Shown here: piece by piece, positions 35,846 to 45,221 of the stretch
How positions within the stretch are numbered: position 1 is the first letter of the stretch
Layout of the letters: every line of letters begins with the position of its first letter
Source of the DNA: Methylocella silvestris
GTDB taxonomy: Bacteria; Pseudomonadota; Alphaproteobacteria; Rhizobiales; Beijerinckiaceae
Length of the DNA: 64,000 bases
NCBI RefSeq assembly: GCF_002891535.1
Contig: NZ_PDZR01000013.1
Span: 1-64,000 of the forward strand
Reading direction: 5' to 3'
The notes under the pieces: model-generated
What the model saw: the letters and a program-made list of their open reading frames with translations, nothing else
Told to the model about the DNA's origin: nothing
Database searches by the model: none
Made by a program: the position numbers and the translations under genes

Positions 35846-38056
35846 ATGACAACTTCGGTCGAGCGCATGGATGAAACGGACTGCGTCGCCGACGCCGCGG
35901 CCTTCCGTGGCGACATTGCACACGATCCGAAGCGTTTCATCAACCGCGAACTGTCCTGGCTCGCCTTCAATCGACGCGTTCTCGAGGAAGCCTCAAACGT
36001 CTCCCATCCGCTGCTCGAGCGCGTGCGCTTCCTGTCGATCTCCGCCAGCAATCTCGACGAATTCTTCATGGTCCGGGTGTCGGGCGTCATCGAACAGGTC
36101 GAAGCCGGCCATGCCAACCCGTCCATGGATGGATTGACGCCGGCCGGGCTGCTCGCCGAGATCCGGACGTCGACCGCGCAATTTACCTCCGATCAGGAAC
36201 AGGTCTGGAGCGAACTGAGGCAAGAACTCAAGGCCGTGGGCGTCGCGATCATCGGTCAGGCGGCCTGGACCGGCGCGGACCTCGCGCGGCTCGAAGGCTA
36301 TTTCGCCGACGCCATCTTCCCCATGGTGACGCCGATCGCGATCGATCCGTCGCGTCCATTTCCCTTCATTCCGAATCTCGAATTATCGCTTGCGCTCGAA
36401 GTGGTGCAGCGGGCCGATCTGCGCGCCTTCTCGGCTCTCGTGCGCCTTCCGGCCAAGCTTGCCCGCTTCTTCCGGCTTGACGACGGCGCTGGCGGCGAGG
36501 CGCGGTTCGCTCGGGTCGAGGAGATCGCCGCGCATTTCGCCGACCGGCTGTTTCCAGGCTGCGACTTTGGCGCAATCGGGCCGTTCCGCGTCGTTCGCGA
36601 CCTCGACATCGAATTCGCCGAGGAGGCCGAAGATCTCGTCGAGGTGTTCGAGGCGGCGATCAAGGCGCGCCGGCGCGGCTCGGTGATCCGGCTCGAAGTC
36701 GATGGCGCCATGCCGGCGTCCTTGCGCGAATTCGTCGCCGGACAGCTCGCCCTGCCGCCGGAGGAGGTCGTCGTTCAGGACGGCATGCTGGCGCTGAGCG
36801 CCCTCTCGCAACTCGTCGGCGCCGATTTGCCGAACCTCAAATTCCCGTCCTTCGCGCCGCGTTTCCCCGAACGCGTCCGCGAATTCAACGGCGATTGCTT
36901 CGCAGCGATCCGCGAAAAGGACATCATCGTCCATCATCCCTATGAATCATTCGACGTCGTCGTGCAGTTCCTGCAGCAGGCGGCGCGCGATCCAAATGTC
37001 GTCTCAATCAAGCAGACGCTCTATCGCACCTCATCGGACAGTCCGATCGCCAAGGCGCTCGTCGAGGCCGCCGAAGCCGGCAAGTCGGTTACCGCCCTCG
37101 TCGAACTCAAGGCGCGCTTCGACGAGGAAGCCAATATCCGCTGGGCGCGTTCGCTGGAGCGCGCCGGCGTGCAGGTCGTGTTCGGCTTTCCGGAACTGAA
37201 AACCCACGCCAAGCTCTCCATGGCGGTGCGGCAGGAAGCCGGCGGCCTCGTGACCTACTGCCATATCGGCACTGGCAATTATCACCCGATCACCGCCCGC
37301 ATCTACACCGATCTCTCGGCTTTCACGGCCGATCCCGCCGTCGCCCGCGACGTCGCCCGCGTCTTCAACTACATCACCGGCTCGAGCCCGCCAGGGGCGC
37401 TGGAGCGCCTTGCGATTTCGCCGATTTCGGCCAAGCGCCGGCTCCTCGAGCATATCGAAGCGGAGGTCGCCCATGTTGCGGCCGGCCGGCCCGGCGCGAT
37501 CTGGCTGAAGTGCAATTCCATCGCCGATCCCGAAATCATCGACGCGCTTTATGCGGCGGGCGGCGCCGGCGTCGACATCGAGCTGGTCGTGCGCGGCATT
37601 TGTTGTCTTCGGCCCGGCGTTCCTGGGCTTTCGGAGAACATCCGCGCCAAATCCATCGTCGGACGTTTCCTCGAACATTCCCGCATCTACGCCTTCGGCA
37701 ACGGCCATCGCCTGCCCCATCCCGACGCCGCCGTCTATATTTCCTCGGCCGATCTGATGCCGCGGAATCTCGATCGGCGGGTCGAGACGTTGTTTCCGAT
37801 CACCAATCCAACCCTGCACGAACAGGTGCTGGAACAGGTGCTGCTCGCCAATCTTCTCGACAATGAGCAGAGCTGGACGATCCTTTCGGACGGGTCGAGC
37901 CGGCGCGTCATGCGCGGCGAAGGCGAAGCGCCGTTCAGCGCGCAAACCTATTTCATGACCAATCCGAGCCTCTCCGGCCGAGGCAAGGCGCTGGCTGGCT
38001 CCGCGCCCCGCAAGCTGGCGGAAGCCGCGGCGAAAATGGCGAACGCTGCGGATTAG
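35846..38056 (+). CDS. ppk: Polyphosphate kinase 1
   Basis: A 736-residue PPK1 that reversibly makes polyphosphate from ATP. It has the N-terminal [20 protein letters not shown], the head-domain residues [15 protein letters not shown], and the catalytic core [14 protein letters not shown]. The phosphorylated histidine lies in HIGTGNYHP (His473), and the second active-site histidine in [13 protein letters not shown] (His611). The length is as expected (about 690-740). ATG 35846 is preceded by TGGAG. It stands alone upstream of pstSCAB, and both carry candidate Pho boxes, which suggests joint control by phosphate limitation so that phosphate taken up can be stored as polyphosphate. Confidence 0.96.
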   Translation: MTTSVERMDETDCVADAAAFRGDIAHDPKRFINRELSWLAFNRRVLEEASNVSHPLLERVRFLSISASNLDEFFMVRVSGVIEQVEAGHANPSMDGLTPAGLLAEIRTSTAQFTSDQEQVWSELRQELKAVGVAIIGQAAWTGADLARLEGYFADAIFPMVTPIAIDPSRPFPFIPNLELSLALEVVQRADLRAFSALVRLPAKLARFFRLDDGAGGEARFARVEEIAAHFADRLFPGCDFGAIGPFRVVRDLDIEFAEEAEDLVEVFEAAIKARRRGSVIRLEVDGAMPASLREFVAGQLALPPEEVVVQDGMLALSALSQLVGADLPNLKFPSFAPRFPERVREFNGDCFAAIREKDIIVHHPYESFDVVVQFLQQAARDPNVVSIKQTLYRTSSDSPIAKALVEAAEAGKSVTALVELKARFDEEANIRWARSLERAGVQVVFGFPELKTHAKLSMAVRQEAGGLVTYCHIGTGNYHPITARIYTDLSAFTADPAVARDVARVFNYITGSSPPGALERLAISPISAKRRLLEHIEAEVAHVAAGRPGAIWLKCNSIADPEIIDALYAAGGAGVDIELVVRGICCLRPGVPGLSENIRAKSIVGRFLEHSRIYAFGNGHRLPHPDAAVYISSADLMPRNLDRRVETLFPITNPTLHEQVLEQVLLANLLDNEQSWTILSDGSSRRVMRGEGEAPFSAQTYFMTNPSLSGRGKALAGSAPRKLAEAAAKMANAAD

Positions 38057-38382
38057 CGCCGCGCCGCGATCTTGGCGGCCGGCCGTTTCCGGCGCCGAAG
38101 CGGTCTGATTGTCATCCACCTGTCATAAGGCGCGGCTACGGTTCGGGGCATCTGGCGGACGCTGCGTCGACGCCGAAAAACGGGTCAATCAAGACGATCG
38201 ACTTGAGCTGTACCGTGGGGTTGTCGCGTCAAAACGATGCGTCAGCGCCGGCGAAGCGACTACTGCCTGCTCCCTCCGCGCCCGCGGGCGGGGCATGTTC
38301 GACGCCAAGGACTTGATATGAGCGGCCCGAAAGGTCTCGCAAATACGGTCTGGAACAATTCATCGCCAGAGGCATCCAAAAC
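38057..38382. other. 326-base spacer between ppk1 and pstS
   Basis: No gene is supported. The region contains the pstS control region with a Pho-box-like site at 38109-38126, more than 250 bases before the pstS ATG, so a long untranslated leader or a second promoter nearer pstS is likely. A modest GAGG at 38369-38372 serves as the pstS ribosome site. I see no clear terminator for ppk1. Confidence 0.5.
38109..38126 (+). promoter_or_regulatory. Pho box (PhoB site) upstream of pstS
   Basis: TTGTCATCCACCTGTCAT carries the two TGTCAT half-sites exactly 11 bases apart, with the second half-site CTGTCAT perfect and the first one base off the consensus. It lies upstream of the phosphate transport genes, which is the classical target of PhoB. 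Its distance of 256 bases from the pstS start is long. Confidence 0.75.
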
Positions 38383-39417
38383 ATGGAACTACGCTCGATA
38401 AAACTTAAGTCGCTCTTCGCCGGCGCGTTGCTGCTCGCCGCGCAGGTCTCTTCGGCCGACGCGGCGGACCTGCGGCTCATCGGCTCGGGCGCCAGCTTTC
38501 CCTTTCCGATCTATTCGGCATGGTTCAAGGGGTTCAGCAAGGCGACCGAGGGCGTGACGGTCGACTATCAGGCCAAGGGCAGCGGCGCCGGCATCCAGGA
38601 TCTTACCAACGCTACGGTCGACTTCGCCGCCAGCGACGCGGCGATGACGCCGGAGCAGATCGCGAAGGTCGCCAACGGCGTCGTTCTGCTGCCGATGACC
38701 GCCGGCGAAATCGTGCTTGCCTATAATCTTCCCGGCCAGCCGAAGGATCTGAAGCTGCCGCGCGACGTCTACCCTGAGATTTTCCTCGGCAAGATCACCA
38801 ACTGGAGCGATCCGCGCATCGCCGCGGCGAACCCCGGCCTCAAGCTGCCCGATATGCCCATCACCGTCGTGCGGCGCTCGGACGCCAGCGGCACCAGCTT
38901 CGTCTTTACAAAGCACCTCTCGGCGATCAGCCCGGCGTTCAAGGATCAGGTCGGCTTTGGCACCACGGTGAACTGGCCGCAGAGCGACAAGATCGTCGCC
39001 GCGCCGAAAAACGACGGCGTGACGGCCACCATCAAACAGACGCCCGGCGCGATTGGCTATATCGAATGGGGCTACGCCAAGCTGACCAAGGCGGACGTCG
39101 CCCTGCTGCAGAACAAGGCCGGCAATTATGTCGCGGCGGGCGGCGAAGGCGGACCGCTGGCGCTGGCGAGCGTCGATTTTCCGCCGGATCTGATCGCCTG
39201 GGTGGACGATCCGAAGGACCCCAAGGCCTATCCGATCGCGAGCTTCACCTGGATGCTGTTCTATCAAAAGCAGGATCCGCAAAAGGCTGAGAACCTGCGC
39301 AAGCTCGTCGCCTACGGCTTGACCGAGGGCCAGAAGCTCGCCGACAGCATGGGATATATCCCCCTGCCGGCCGGCGTGATCGAGAAGGTCAAAGCCGCGG
39401 CGGCCAAGATCCAATAA
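38383..39417 (+). CDS. pstS: Phosphate ABC transporter substrate-binding protein PstS
   Basis: A 344-residue periplasmic phosphate-binding protein. The signal peptide has a hydrophobic core FAGALLLAAQ and a probable cleavage after SADA (about residue 27). Family blocks are LIGSGASFPFPIYSAWF, YQAKGSGAGIQDL, FAASDAAMT and RRSDASGTSFVFT, which together bind phosphate. Length and order match PstS (about 340). It heads pstSCAB and has a Pho box upstream. A strong hairpin lies between it and pstC, consistent with higher expression of the binding protein than of the membrane subunits. Confidence 0.96.
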   Translation: MELRSIKLKSLFAGALLLAAQVSSADAADLRLIGSGASFPFPIYSAWFKGFSKATEGVTVDYQAKGSGAGIQDLTNATVDFAASDAAMTPEQIAKVANGVVLLPMTAGEIVLAYNLPGQPKDLKLPRDVYPEIFLGKITNWSDPRIAAANPGLKLPDMPITVVRRSDASGTSFVFTKHLSAISPAFKDQVGFGTTVNWPQSDKIVAAPKNDGVTATIKQTPGAIGYIEWGYAKLTKADVALLQNKAGNYVAAGGEGGPLALASVDFPPDLIAWVDDPKDPKAYPIASFTWMLFYQKQDPQKAENLRKLVAYGLTEGQKLADSMGYIPLPAGVIEKVKAAAAKIQ

Positions 39418-39427
39418 GTCTATGAAC

Positions 39428-39455
39428 GCCGCGCCGCTGGCAGCGGCGGCGCGGC
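39428..39455 (+). other. Intercistronic hairpin between pstS and pstC
   Basis: GCCGCGCCGCTG and CAGCGGCGGCGCGGC pair over about 12 bases with a two-base bulge, 10 bases after the pstS stop. No T-run follows, so it is more likely an RNA-stabilising or partial termination element than a full terminator. Such a stem would raise pstS mRNA relative to pstCAB. Confidence 0.5.
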
Positions 39456-39488
39456 TTCCAGGTCATTCAAGTTTTCGAGGGGCGCCAG

Positions 39489-40457
39489 TTGACTGTCCAG
39501 TTCGTCTTACCTGATAGCCGGTCGCTATCGCGCCCGCCTTCCGCCGCAGCCTATCTGGTTGATCGCGTTTTCGTCGTGGTCTCGACGCTGGGCGCCGTGG
39601 CCATTATTGCTCTCGTCGCCTATATCCTTTACCAGATCGGTCATCAGGCGCTGCCTGCCATCCAGCGGAACGGCGCCGGCTTTCTTGTCGGCACGAGCTG
39701 GGACGTGCAGACCTCGACCTTCGGAATCCTGCCGCAGATCTGGGGAACGCTTTACAGCTCGCTGCTGGCGCTGCTGATCGGCGGCTTCGTCGGCGTCACC
39801 ATCGCGATTTTCCTCACGCAGGATTTTCTGCCGCCGCGCCTCGCCGTCACTTTCCGCACCCTGATCGAAATGCTGGCGGCGATCCCGAGCGTGGTGTTCG
39901 GCCTCTGGGGCATTTTCGTCGTCATCCCTTTCGTGCGGCCCGGCGCAAACTGGCTGAACGATCACTTCGGCTTCATCCCCTTCTTTTCCACTTCGCTCAG
40001 CGGACCCGGCCTGCTGCCGGCCGTGATCGTGCTTTCGATCATGATCTTGCCGACGGTCGCCGCCATCTCGCAGGACGCCATCGGTCTGGTGCCTTACAAG
40101 ATCAAGGAGGCGGCCTACGGCATGGGAACGACGCGCTGGGAGGCGATCCTCAAGGTGATCGTGCCGACGGCGTCGGGGGGCATTTCCAGCGCGCTCGTGC
40201 TCGGTTTCGGCCGCGCCCTCGGCGAGACCATGGCGCTCGCCATGCTGATCGGCAACGCCAACCAGATCTCGCTCTCGCTGTTCTCTCCGGCGAATACGCT
40301 CGCCGCCCTGCTGGCGTCGAACTTTCCCGAAGCCGCCCAGGTCGAACGTCAAGCCCTGATGTATGCGGCCCTGATGCTGCTGGCGATCACGCTGATCGTC
40401 AATGTCATCGGCACGCTGATTTTGCTTTGGACACAGCGGAAGATGGTGAAGGCCTAA
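39489..40457 (+). CDS. pstC: Phosphate ABC transporter permease PstC
   Basis: A 322-residue inner-membrane permease with about six hydrophobic helices. The ABC-permease loop is KEAAYGMGTTRWEAILKVIVPTASGGISS, here recognised by its EAAYGMG...P core, followed by GRALGETMAL, the EAA motif that contacts PstB. The start is TTG 39489, supported by GAGGGG at 39477-39482. Its TAA stop overlaps the pstA ATG (TAATG). Confidence 0.94.
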   Translation: MTVQFVLPDSRSLSRPPSAAAYLVDRVFVVVSTLGAVAIIALVAYILYQIGHQALPAIQRNGAGFLVGTSWDVQTSTFGILPQIWGTLYSSLLALLIGGFVGVTIAIFLTQDFLPPRLAVTFRTLIEMLAAIPSVVFGLWGIFVVIPFVRPGANWLNDHFGFIPFFSTSLSGPGLLPAVIVLSIMILPTVAAISQDAIGLVPYKIKEAAYGMGTTRWEAILKVIVPTASGGISSALVLGFGRALGETMALAMLIGNANQISLSLFSPANTLAALLASNFPEAAQVERQALMYAALMLLAITLIVNVIGTLILLWTQRKMVKA

Positions 40458-41371
40458 TGTCTGTCGTGAGCGAGCCCCCTCTCAGCGCCGGACAGGCAGC
40501 CGCCTCGGCCGTCGTTCCCAATATCAACCTGCAGCGCAATCCCTTTGAGCTGCGCGCGATGCAAAGCGTCCTGCTCACGGGCGGGACTTGGCTGGTCGCC
40601 GCGCTTGGCGCCGTTCCGCTCCTCTCCGTGATCTACATGCTCTTGGTGAAGGGCGGCGCCCGGCTCAGCCCCGAGCTTTTCACGGAGCTGCCTCCGGCCG
40701 GCTTTGAAATCGGCGGCGGCATTGGCAACGCGATCCAGGGCACGCTCGTCACTGTGGCGATCGCCTCGGCGCTCAGCATACCCTTGGCGCTTCTCGCCGC
40801 CATTTACCTCGCCGAGCTGCGCCCGGACAGCCATCTCGCCAATTGGGCGCGGTTTCTGTCCAAAGTCCTCACCGGCTTCCCCTCGATCCTCGCCGGCGTG
40901 TTCGTCTATGCGGCCGTCGTCATCGTCATGGGATCCTATTCGGCGCTGGCCGGCGGCATCGCCCTTGCCGTCCTGATGCTGCCAACTGTCACATTGACCG
41001 CGGAAGGCGCGATGCGGATGGTGCCGCAGCGAATGAAAGACGCGGCGATCGGAATGGGCTGCACAAGAGCGCAGGTGGTCTGGAGCGTGACCTTGCCGAC
41101 GGCGCTGCCGAGCGTGGTGACGGGCATTATCCTCGCCGTCGCCCGCGTCGCCGGCGAGTCAGCGCCCCTGCTGTTCACGGCCCTGTTCAGCAATTACTGG
41201 CTGCGCAGCGTCACGGAGCCGACCGCCTCGCTGTCGATCCTCATCTTTAATTTTTCAAGCATGCCGTTCGACAATCAGATCGAACTCGCCTGGTCCGCCT
41301 CGCTTGTTCTTGTCCTGATCGTCCTCGGCTTCAACATTCTCAGCCGTTTCATCGGCCGTCCGCAGGTCTAA
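40457..41371 (+). CDS. pstA: Phosphate ABC transporter permease PstA
   Basis: A 304-residue second permease half. It has hydrophobic helices across the protein and the cytoplasmic loop [21 protein letters not shown] with downstream [16 protein letters not shown], as in PstA. ATG 40457 overlaps the pstC stop by one base (TAATG) and fits the family length better than the upstream in-frame start at 40427. It pairs with PstC to form the membrane channel for phosphate. Confidence 0.94.
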   Translation: MSVVSEPPLSAGQAAASAVVPNINLQRNPFELRAMQSVLLTGGTWLVAALGAVPLLSVIYMLLVKGGARLSPELFTELPPAGFEIGGGIGNAIQGTLVTVAIASALSIPLALLAAIYLAELRPDSHLANWARFLSKVLTGFPSILAGVFVYAAVVIVMGSYSALAGGIALAVLMLPTVTLTAEGAMRMVPQRMKDAAIGMGCTRAQVVWSVTLPTALPSVVTGIILAVARVAGESAPLLFTALFSNYWLRSVTEPTASLSILIFNFSSMPFDNQIELAWSASLVLVLIVLGFNILSRFIGRPQV

Positions 41372-41382
41372 GGAGCCAACTC

Positions 41383-42201
41383 ATGTCCGACGTCGCCACG
41401 CTCGAACGTCCAAAGCCGGCGGCTAGTCCGGATGTCGCAATTTCCTGCTCGGTGCAGAAAATCTTCTACGGCGCCTTTCTCGCGGTGCGCGACAGCGTCG
41501 TGCCGATCGAGAAAGGCAAGATCACCGGCTTCATCGGCCCGTCGGGCTGCGGCAAGAGCACCGTCCTGCGCAGCCTCAACCGCATGAACGACCTCATCAA
41601 GGGCTTCCGGCTCGAGGGCCAGGTCCATTTCCTCGGTCAGGACATTTATGGCGCCGGCGTCGATCCGGTCGTGGTGCGCCGCCATATCGGCATGGTGTTC
41701 CAGCAGCCCAATCCGTTCTCGATGAGCATCTTCGACAATGTCGCCTTCGGTCTGCGGCTGAACCGCTTCAAGGGCGACGCCGAGGAAAAGGTCGAACATG
41801 CGCTGCGCCGCGCGGCGCTTTGGGACGAAGTGAAAGACAAGCTGAAAGCGAGCGGTCTTTCCCTCTCCGGCGGCCAGCAGCAGCGTCTCTGCATCGCGCG
41901 GGCGGTCGCCACCGAGCCGACGGTGCTCTTGATGGACGAGCCCTGCTCGGCGCTCGACCCGATCGCCACGCGGCGCATCGAGGAGCTGATGCTGGAGCTC
42001 AAGAAGGACTACACCATCGCGCTCGTCACCCATAACATGCAGCAGGCCCGGCGCGTCGCCGATGTGACGGCGTTCTTCTCCGTCGACATTTCGCAAGGCG
42101 GGCGCACGGGACATCTCGTCGAGATCGGCGACACGGACCAATTGTTTGACGCCCCGCGGGAAGACATGACCAAGAAATATCTGCGCGGCGAATTCAGCTG
42201 A
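41383..42201 (+). CDS. pstB: Phosphate ABC transporter ATP-binding protein PstB
   Basis: A 272-residue ATPase with Walker [14 protein letters not shown], signature [14 protein letters not shown], Walker [14 protein letters not shown] and switch TLALVTHN-like [11 protein letters not shown]. The family-specific [10 protein letters not shown] follows Walker A. It starts after AAGGAG, 11 bases downstream of pstA. In most proteobacteria phoU follows directly; here the next sequence is a broken pstS remnant and no phoU is seen. Confidence 0.96.
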   Translation: MSDVATLERPKPAASPDVAISCSVQKIFYGAFLAVRDSVVPIEKGKITGFIGPSGCGKSTVLRSLNRMNDLIKGFRLEGQVHFLGQDIYGAGVDPVVVRRHIGMVFQQPNPFSMSIFDNVAFGLRLNRFKGDAEEKVEHALRRAALWDEVKDKLKASGLSLSGGQQQRLCIARAVATEPTVLLMDEPCSALDPIATRRIEELMLELKKDYTIALVTHNMQQARRVADVTAFFSVDISQGGRTGHLVEIGDTDQLFDAPREDMTKKYLRGEFS

Positions 42202-42203
42202 AC

Positions 42204-42592
42204 CTTGCCGTCAAGGCGGTCCCTCAGACCGTCGTTTCCTGGCCGCGTGGCGCGATGCCGGCGCGCGGCAACGAGGGCGTCGGGGCGCGGATCAAGATCA
42301 GCGAAGGGTCGATCGGCTATGCTGAATATGGTTTCGCGCATCGGCTTGCCTGCCGATGGCGACGCTGCAGAACAAGAGCGGACAGTTCGTCGCGCCGACC
42401 TCGGAAACCCGGACCGCGGCAACTGCGTTACCCTGTGATGCCGGAATCGATGCATTGAGTGGCGCGACGACAAATCCCGTCGGCAGGGAGGCCTATCCGA
42501 TTGTCACTTACAGCTGGCTCCTGCTCTACCGCAGCCATCCGGCCGATCGGGCGCGCGTTGGATTCGGAAAGACCGCCGTTTCGAATCTTTAG
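42204..42592 (+). pseudogene. Truncated, frameshifted remnant of a second pstS
   Basis: In frame with base 42204, the translation reads SWPRGAMPARGNEGVGARIK then SEGSIGYAEYGFAHRL, the C-terminal domain of a PstS protein. Near 42340-42355 the match moves to another frame, continuing MATLQNKSGQFVAPTSE and then NPVGREAYPIVTYSWLLLYR to a stop at 42592. The N-terminal two thirds are missing because pstB ends directly before it. The sequence is of the GNEGV...LQNKSG subfamily and differs from the intact pstS, so it is not a local duplicate. It is presumably non-functional. Confidence 0.8.
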
Positions 42593-42631
42593 GAGACGAC
42601 CGTCGCTCCCGCCCAGGAGGTCGCAAGCGAT

Positions 42632-43330
42632 ATGAGCGTGCTCAATCTCGCCGCAATCGAAGCCGCCCTTCGCGAGGTTCAGCGTGTTTTCCCTCAGATC
42701 AACAAAGAGCTTTTCGACCGGCGCGATTCCCTCGACGACGAGGTGATCGAAAACATGATGCAGGCCTACGCCCTCGTCGATCAGCTGCTGACCGATCGCG
42801 TCGATATATTTGCGATGGGCCAGCTGAACCATTGGTTGAAATTGAACGCCGTCGTTCTTTGCGGCGCCGATCCGCAGGTCGTCCAGCGTCACCACCGCCT
42901 GCTTGAAGCCACGGCGACGCGCTTCTACGACGAGCCCGGCGCCGGCATCGGCGATGTGATGGACTGGTACGCCCTGAATCGCGGCAAGAGCGTGTGGCGG
43001 CGCGCGGCCGGCGTATTCAATCGCATCCTCAGCGATCCGCAACTCTTTATCGAAGGCAATCACCGGAGCGGCGCGCTCATCATGTCCTACGTGCTGGCCA
43101 GAGAGGGATACCCGCCGTTCGTCCTGACCAAGGAGAATGCGCGCGGGTTTTTCAATCCCTCGTCGGTGATCAAAAAGGCGAAGAAGCGCAGCTTCATCAT
43201 GCAGTACAAATTTCAGAAATTTACCGGCCTCTTCGCTGATTATCTGCAAAATCAGCAGAACCCTGCCTTTCTCGCCTCAACGCGGACGAAGACGGAGAAG
43301 AAGGCCCTGGCCGCGCGGCCTTCCGATTAA
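42632..43330 (+). CDS. Fic-like protein with degenerate active-site motif
   Basis: A 232-residue protein of unknown role. Residues 137-148, QLFIEGNHRSGA, align with the Fic motif HPFxxGNGRxxR, but the catalytic histidine is Gln137, the second glycine is His144 and the final arginine is Ala148. The surrounding helical sequence (VFNRILSD, IMSYVLAREGYPPFVLT) fits the Fic fold. AMPylation by the usual mechanism is therefore unlikely; it could be a pseudo-enzyme, bind a nucleotide or transfer something else. The start ATG 42632 has a strong AGGAGG. The last 40 residues are basic and probably disordered. It follows pstB and the pstS remnant, possibly as part of the phosphate regulon. Confidence 0.6.
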   Translation: MSVLNLAAIEAALREVQRVFPQINKELFDRRDSLDDEVIENMMQAYALVDQLLTDRVDIFAMGQLNHWLKLNAVVLCGADPQVVQRHHRLLEATATRFYDEPGAGIGDVMDWYALNRGKSVWRRAAGVFNRILSDPQLFIEGNHRSGALIMSYVLAREGYPPFVLTKENARGFFNPSSVIKKAKKRSFIMQYKFQKFTGLFADYLQNQQNPAFLASTRTKTEKKALAARPSD

Positions 43331-43403
43331 AGCACGCCTTGGTTCGGCGACGCGTCCAAGCATGCGCGGGGGCGGTCTTGATGAGGTCTGCGGCCGGCAG
43401 CAT

Positions 43404-43445
43404 TTGACCTCTCGCCCGCCATGGCGAAATAGAACATGCTTGTTC
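43404..43445 (+). promoter_or_regulatory. Candidate promoter and palindromic operator before the persulfide dioxygenase gene
   Basis: TTGACC (43404-43409), a 17-base spacer and AAATAG (43427-43432) form a sigma70-like promoter with a weak -10. The palindrome GAACA-TGCT-TGTTC (43432-43445) covers the expected transcription start, a usual place for a repressor. The regulator is unknown; the spacing does not fit the alphaproteobacterial LexA site. Confidence 0.35.
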
Positions 43446-43485
43446 CCGCCAAACCTATTGAATCGGAACATCACAGGAGCCGCCG

Positions 43486-44520
43486 ATGATCTTCCGCCAG
43501 CTCTTCGATCATGTTTCCGGCACTTATACCTATCTCCTCGCCAGCCGGCCGGGTGGCGAGGCGCTGATCATCGATCCCGTGCTGGAAAAGGTTGACCGCT
43601 ACCTGCAGCTCGTTGACGAGCTGGACGTCAAGCTCGTCAAAGCCGTCGACACCCATTTGCACGCCGACCATGTCACGGGCCTTGGCGCATTGCGCGACCG
43701 CACGCATTGCGTAACGGTGATGGGCGAACAGACCAAAGCCGACGTGGTCTCCATGCGCGTCGCCGAAGGCGACCGCATCGACATCGAAGGTTTGAGCCTC
43801 GACGTGCTTTTTACGCCGGGCCACACGGACGATTCCTATTCCTTCTTGCTTGAGGGCCGCGTCTTTACCGGCGACACGCTGCTTATCCGGGGCACCGGGC
43901 GCACCGATTTCCAAAATGGCGACCCGCGCGCGCAATATCACTCGATCTTCGACCGGCTGCTGAAATTGCCGGACGAGACGCTTGTCTATCCAGCGCATGA
44001 CTATAAGGGGGACACCGTGTCGACCATCGGCGAAGAAAGACTGTTCAATCCTCGCCTCAAGGTCCGCTCCGTCGACGAATATGTCGACCTCATGAACAAC
44101 CTCAACCTGCCCAACCCGAAAATGATGGACGTCGCGGTCCCGGCCAATATGCGCGTCGGCCTCCACCAGGAGGAGATTGCGCGCAAGGGCTGGGCGGCGC
44201 AGGCGGCCGAGGCGCTCGCGCTCGTCGGGCGCTCCGACATTGCGATTGTCGATCTGCGCGAGAAGCGCGAGCGCGAAAAGCACGGAATCATTCCGGGGTC
44301 GCTGCATGCGCCCTATCCGGACCTGCAGGAAAGCATCCGTCCCGGCGGCGCGCTGCATGAGCTGGCTGCGTCGGGCAAGACAATCCTGTTTTACTGCGCT
44401 TTCGGCGAGCGCTCGGCGATGGCCGTGCAGGCCGCGCAGGACGCCGGCTTCAAAAGCGCCCGCCATATTGCGGGCGGCCTTGACGCCTGGAAAAAGGAGA
44501 ACGGCGCAGTCGCGCCCTAG
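43486..44520 (+). CDS. Persulfide dioxygenase-rhodanese fusion (ETHE1-like)
   Basis: A 344-residue protein. Residues 1-230 form a metallo-beta-lactamase-fold sulfur dioxygenase with the iron site THLHADH (His57, His59, Asp61, His62), TPGHTDDSYSF and a third histidine in YPAHDY. Residues 255-344 form a rhodanese domain with active-site loop CAFGERS (Cys304). The dioxygenase oxidises glutathione persulfide to sulfite, and the rhodanese can handle persulfide or thiosulfate, so the fusion would detoxify sulfide. It is preceded by CAGGAG and a palindrome. It is a single-gene unit; sulfide:quinone reductase is not seen nearby. Confidence 0.88.
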   Translation: MIFRQLFDHVSGTYTYLLASRPGGEALIIDPVLEKVDRYLQLVDELDVKLVKAVDTHLHADHVTGLGALRDRTHCVTVMGEQTKADVVSMRVAEGDRIDIEGLSLDVLFTPGHTDDSYSFLLEGRVFTGDTLLIRGTGRTDFQNGDPRAQYHSIFDRLLKLPDETLVYPAHDYKGDTVSTIGEERLFNPRLKVRSVDEYVDLMNNLNLPNPKMMDVAVPANMRVGLHQEEIARKGWAAQAAEALALVGRSDIAIVDLREKREREKHGIIPGSLHAPYPDLQESIRPGGALHELAASGKTILFYCAFGERSAMAVQAAQDAGFKSARHIAGGLDAWKKENGAVAP

Positions 44521-44645
44521 TCGCAGTTTCTCGCCCAGCCATTGGCGAGCGATCGGCCGCGGCGCAGGATGCGGCGCGCGCTCCGAAAACATCAGCTTTG
44601 CCGCGCGCTCTCATGCTATATTTTGGCATCAGAAGGAACATCGCC

Positions 44646-45077
44646 TTGACGCCCTCCAAAATTTCAATCCGCCAGATCAAGGCGGCCCGCGCGCTGCTCG
44701 ACTGGTCGCAGGAGCAACTGGCCGAGGAGGCCGGCGCGTCGCTGGCCAAAATCAAGCAGCTCCAGGTAGAGGACGCCGAGATCGATGGCGGCTCGGCAAT
44801 CGCCATCAAGCTTGTGGCGGCGTTCGACAAGGCCGGAATCACTTTTATCGAGGAGAACGGCGAGGCGGTCGGCGTCAGATTGAAAAGCGCCGCCTTCGCC
44901 GCCGCCGAGGCGGCCGATATCACCTCGGCGATCGCGGCAATCGATGAAAAGCTCGCCACCATCAATATCGACGGTGAGCCAAGCCCCGAAATCGGCATGA
45001 ACCTGCTCAAGAAAGCGCACGTCCAGAACGAGCGGACGAAGCTGAAAAACCGCCGCGCGAAGATCCGCAAAGGCTGA
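44646..45077 (+). CDS. Small XRE-type helix-turn-helix protein
   Basis: A 143-residue protein beginning with an HTH: RQIKAARALLDWSQEQLAEE and AGASLAKIKQLQVED, the pattern of XRE/Cro-type regulators, followed by a charged C-terminal tail with no recognisable ligand domain. TTG 44646 was chosen because AGAAGGA lies 8 bases upstream; ATG 44598 in the same frame is less likely. A TATATT at about 44623 could serve as a -10. It stands alone between the persulfide dioxygenase and the cytochrome bd genes, so its targets cannot be inferred. Confidence 0.65.
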   Translation: MTPSKISIRQIKAARALLDWSQEQLAEEAGASLAKIKQLQVEDAEIDGGSAIAIKLVAAFDKAGITFIEENGEAVGVRLKSAAFAAAEAADITSAIAAIDEKLATINIDGEPSPEIGMNLLKKAHVQNERTKLKNRRAKIRKG

Positions 45078-45221
45078 TCGACATCGATCGACATAAGCCA
45101 GCCCCGCGTCCCGTCGTCGCGGCGCGTGGCCTTCGTCCACGATCTTCCCCTCGGGTTGGGGGGCGTTGACCGCCGCCGGCCTCCTCCGCTGCCGGCGGGA
45201 GCGATTTTTTCGCGGACCTGC

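Noticed and set aside
37031-38119. Minus-strand frame opposite ppk1
   Set aside because: Shadow of ppk1 with no domain and no ribosome site.
43432-43445. LexA (SOS) box before the persulfide dioxygenase
   Set aside because: GAAC-N6-GTTC does not match the alphaproteobacterial LexA site (GTTC-N7-GTTC), and the gene is not a damage-response gene.
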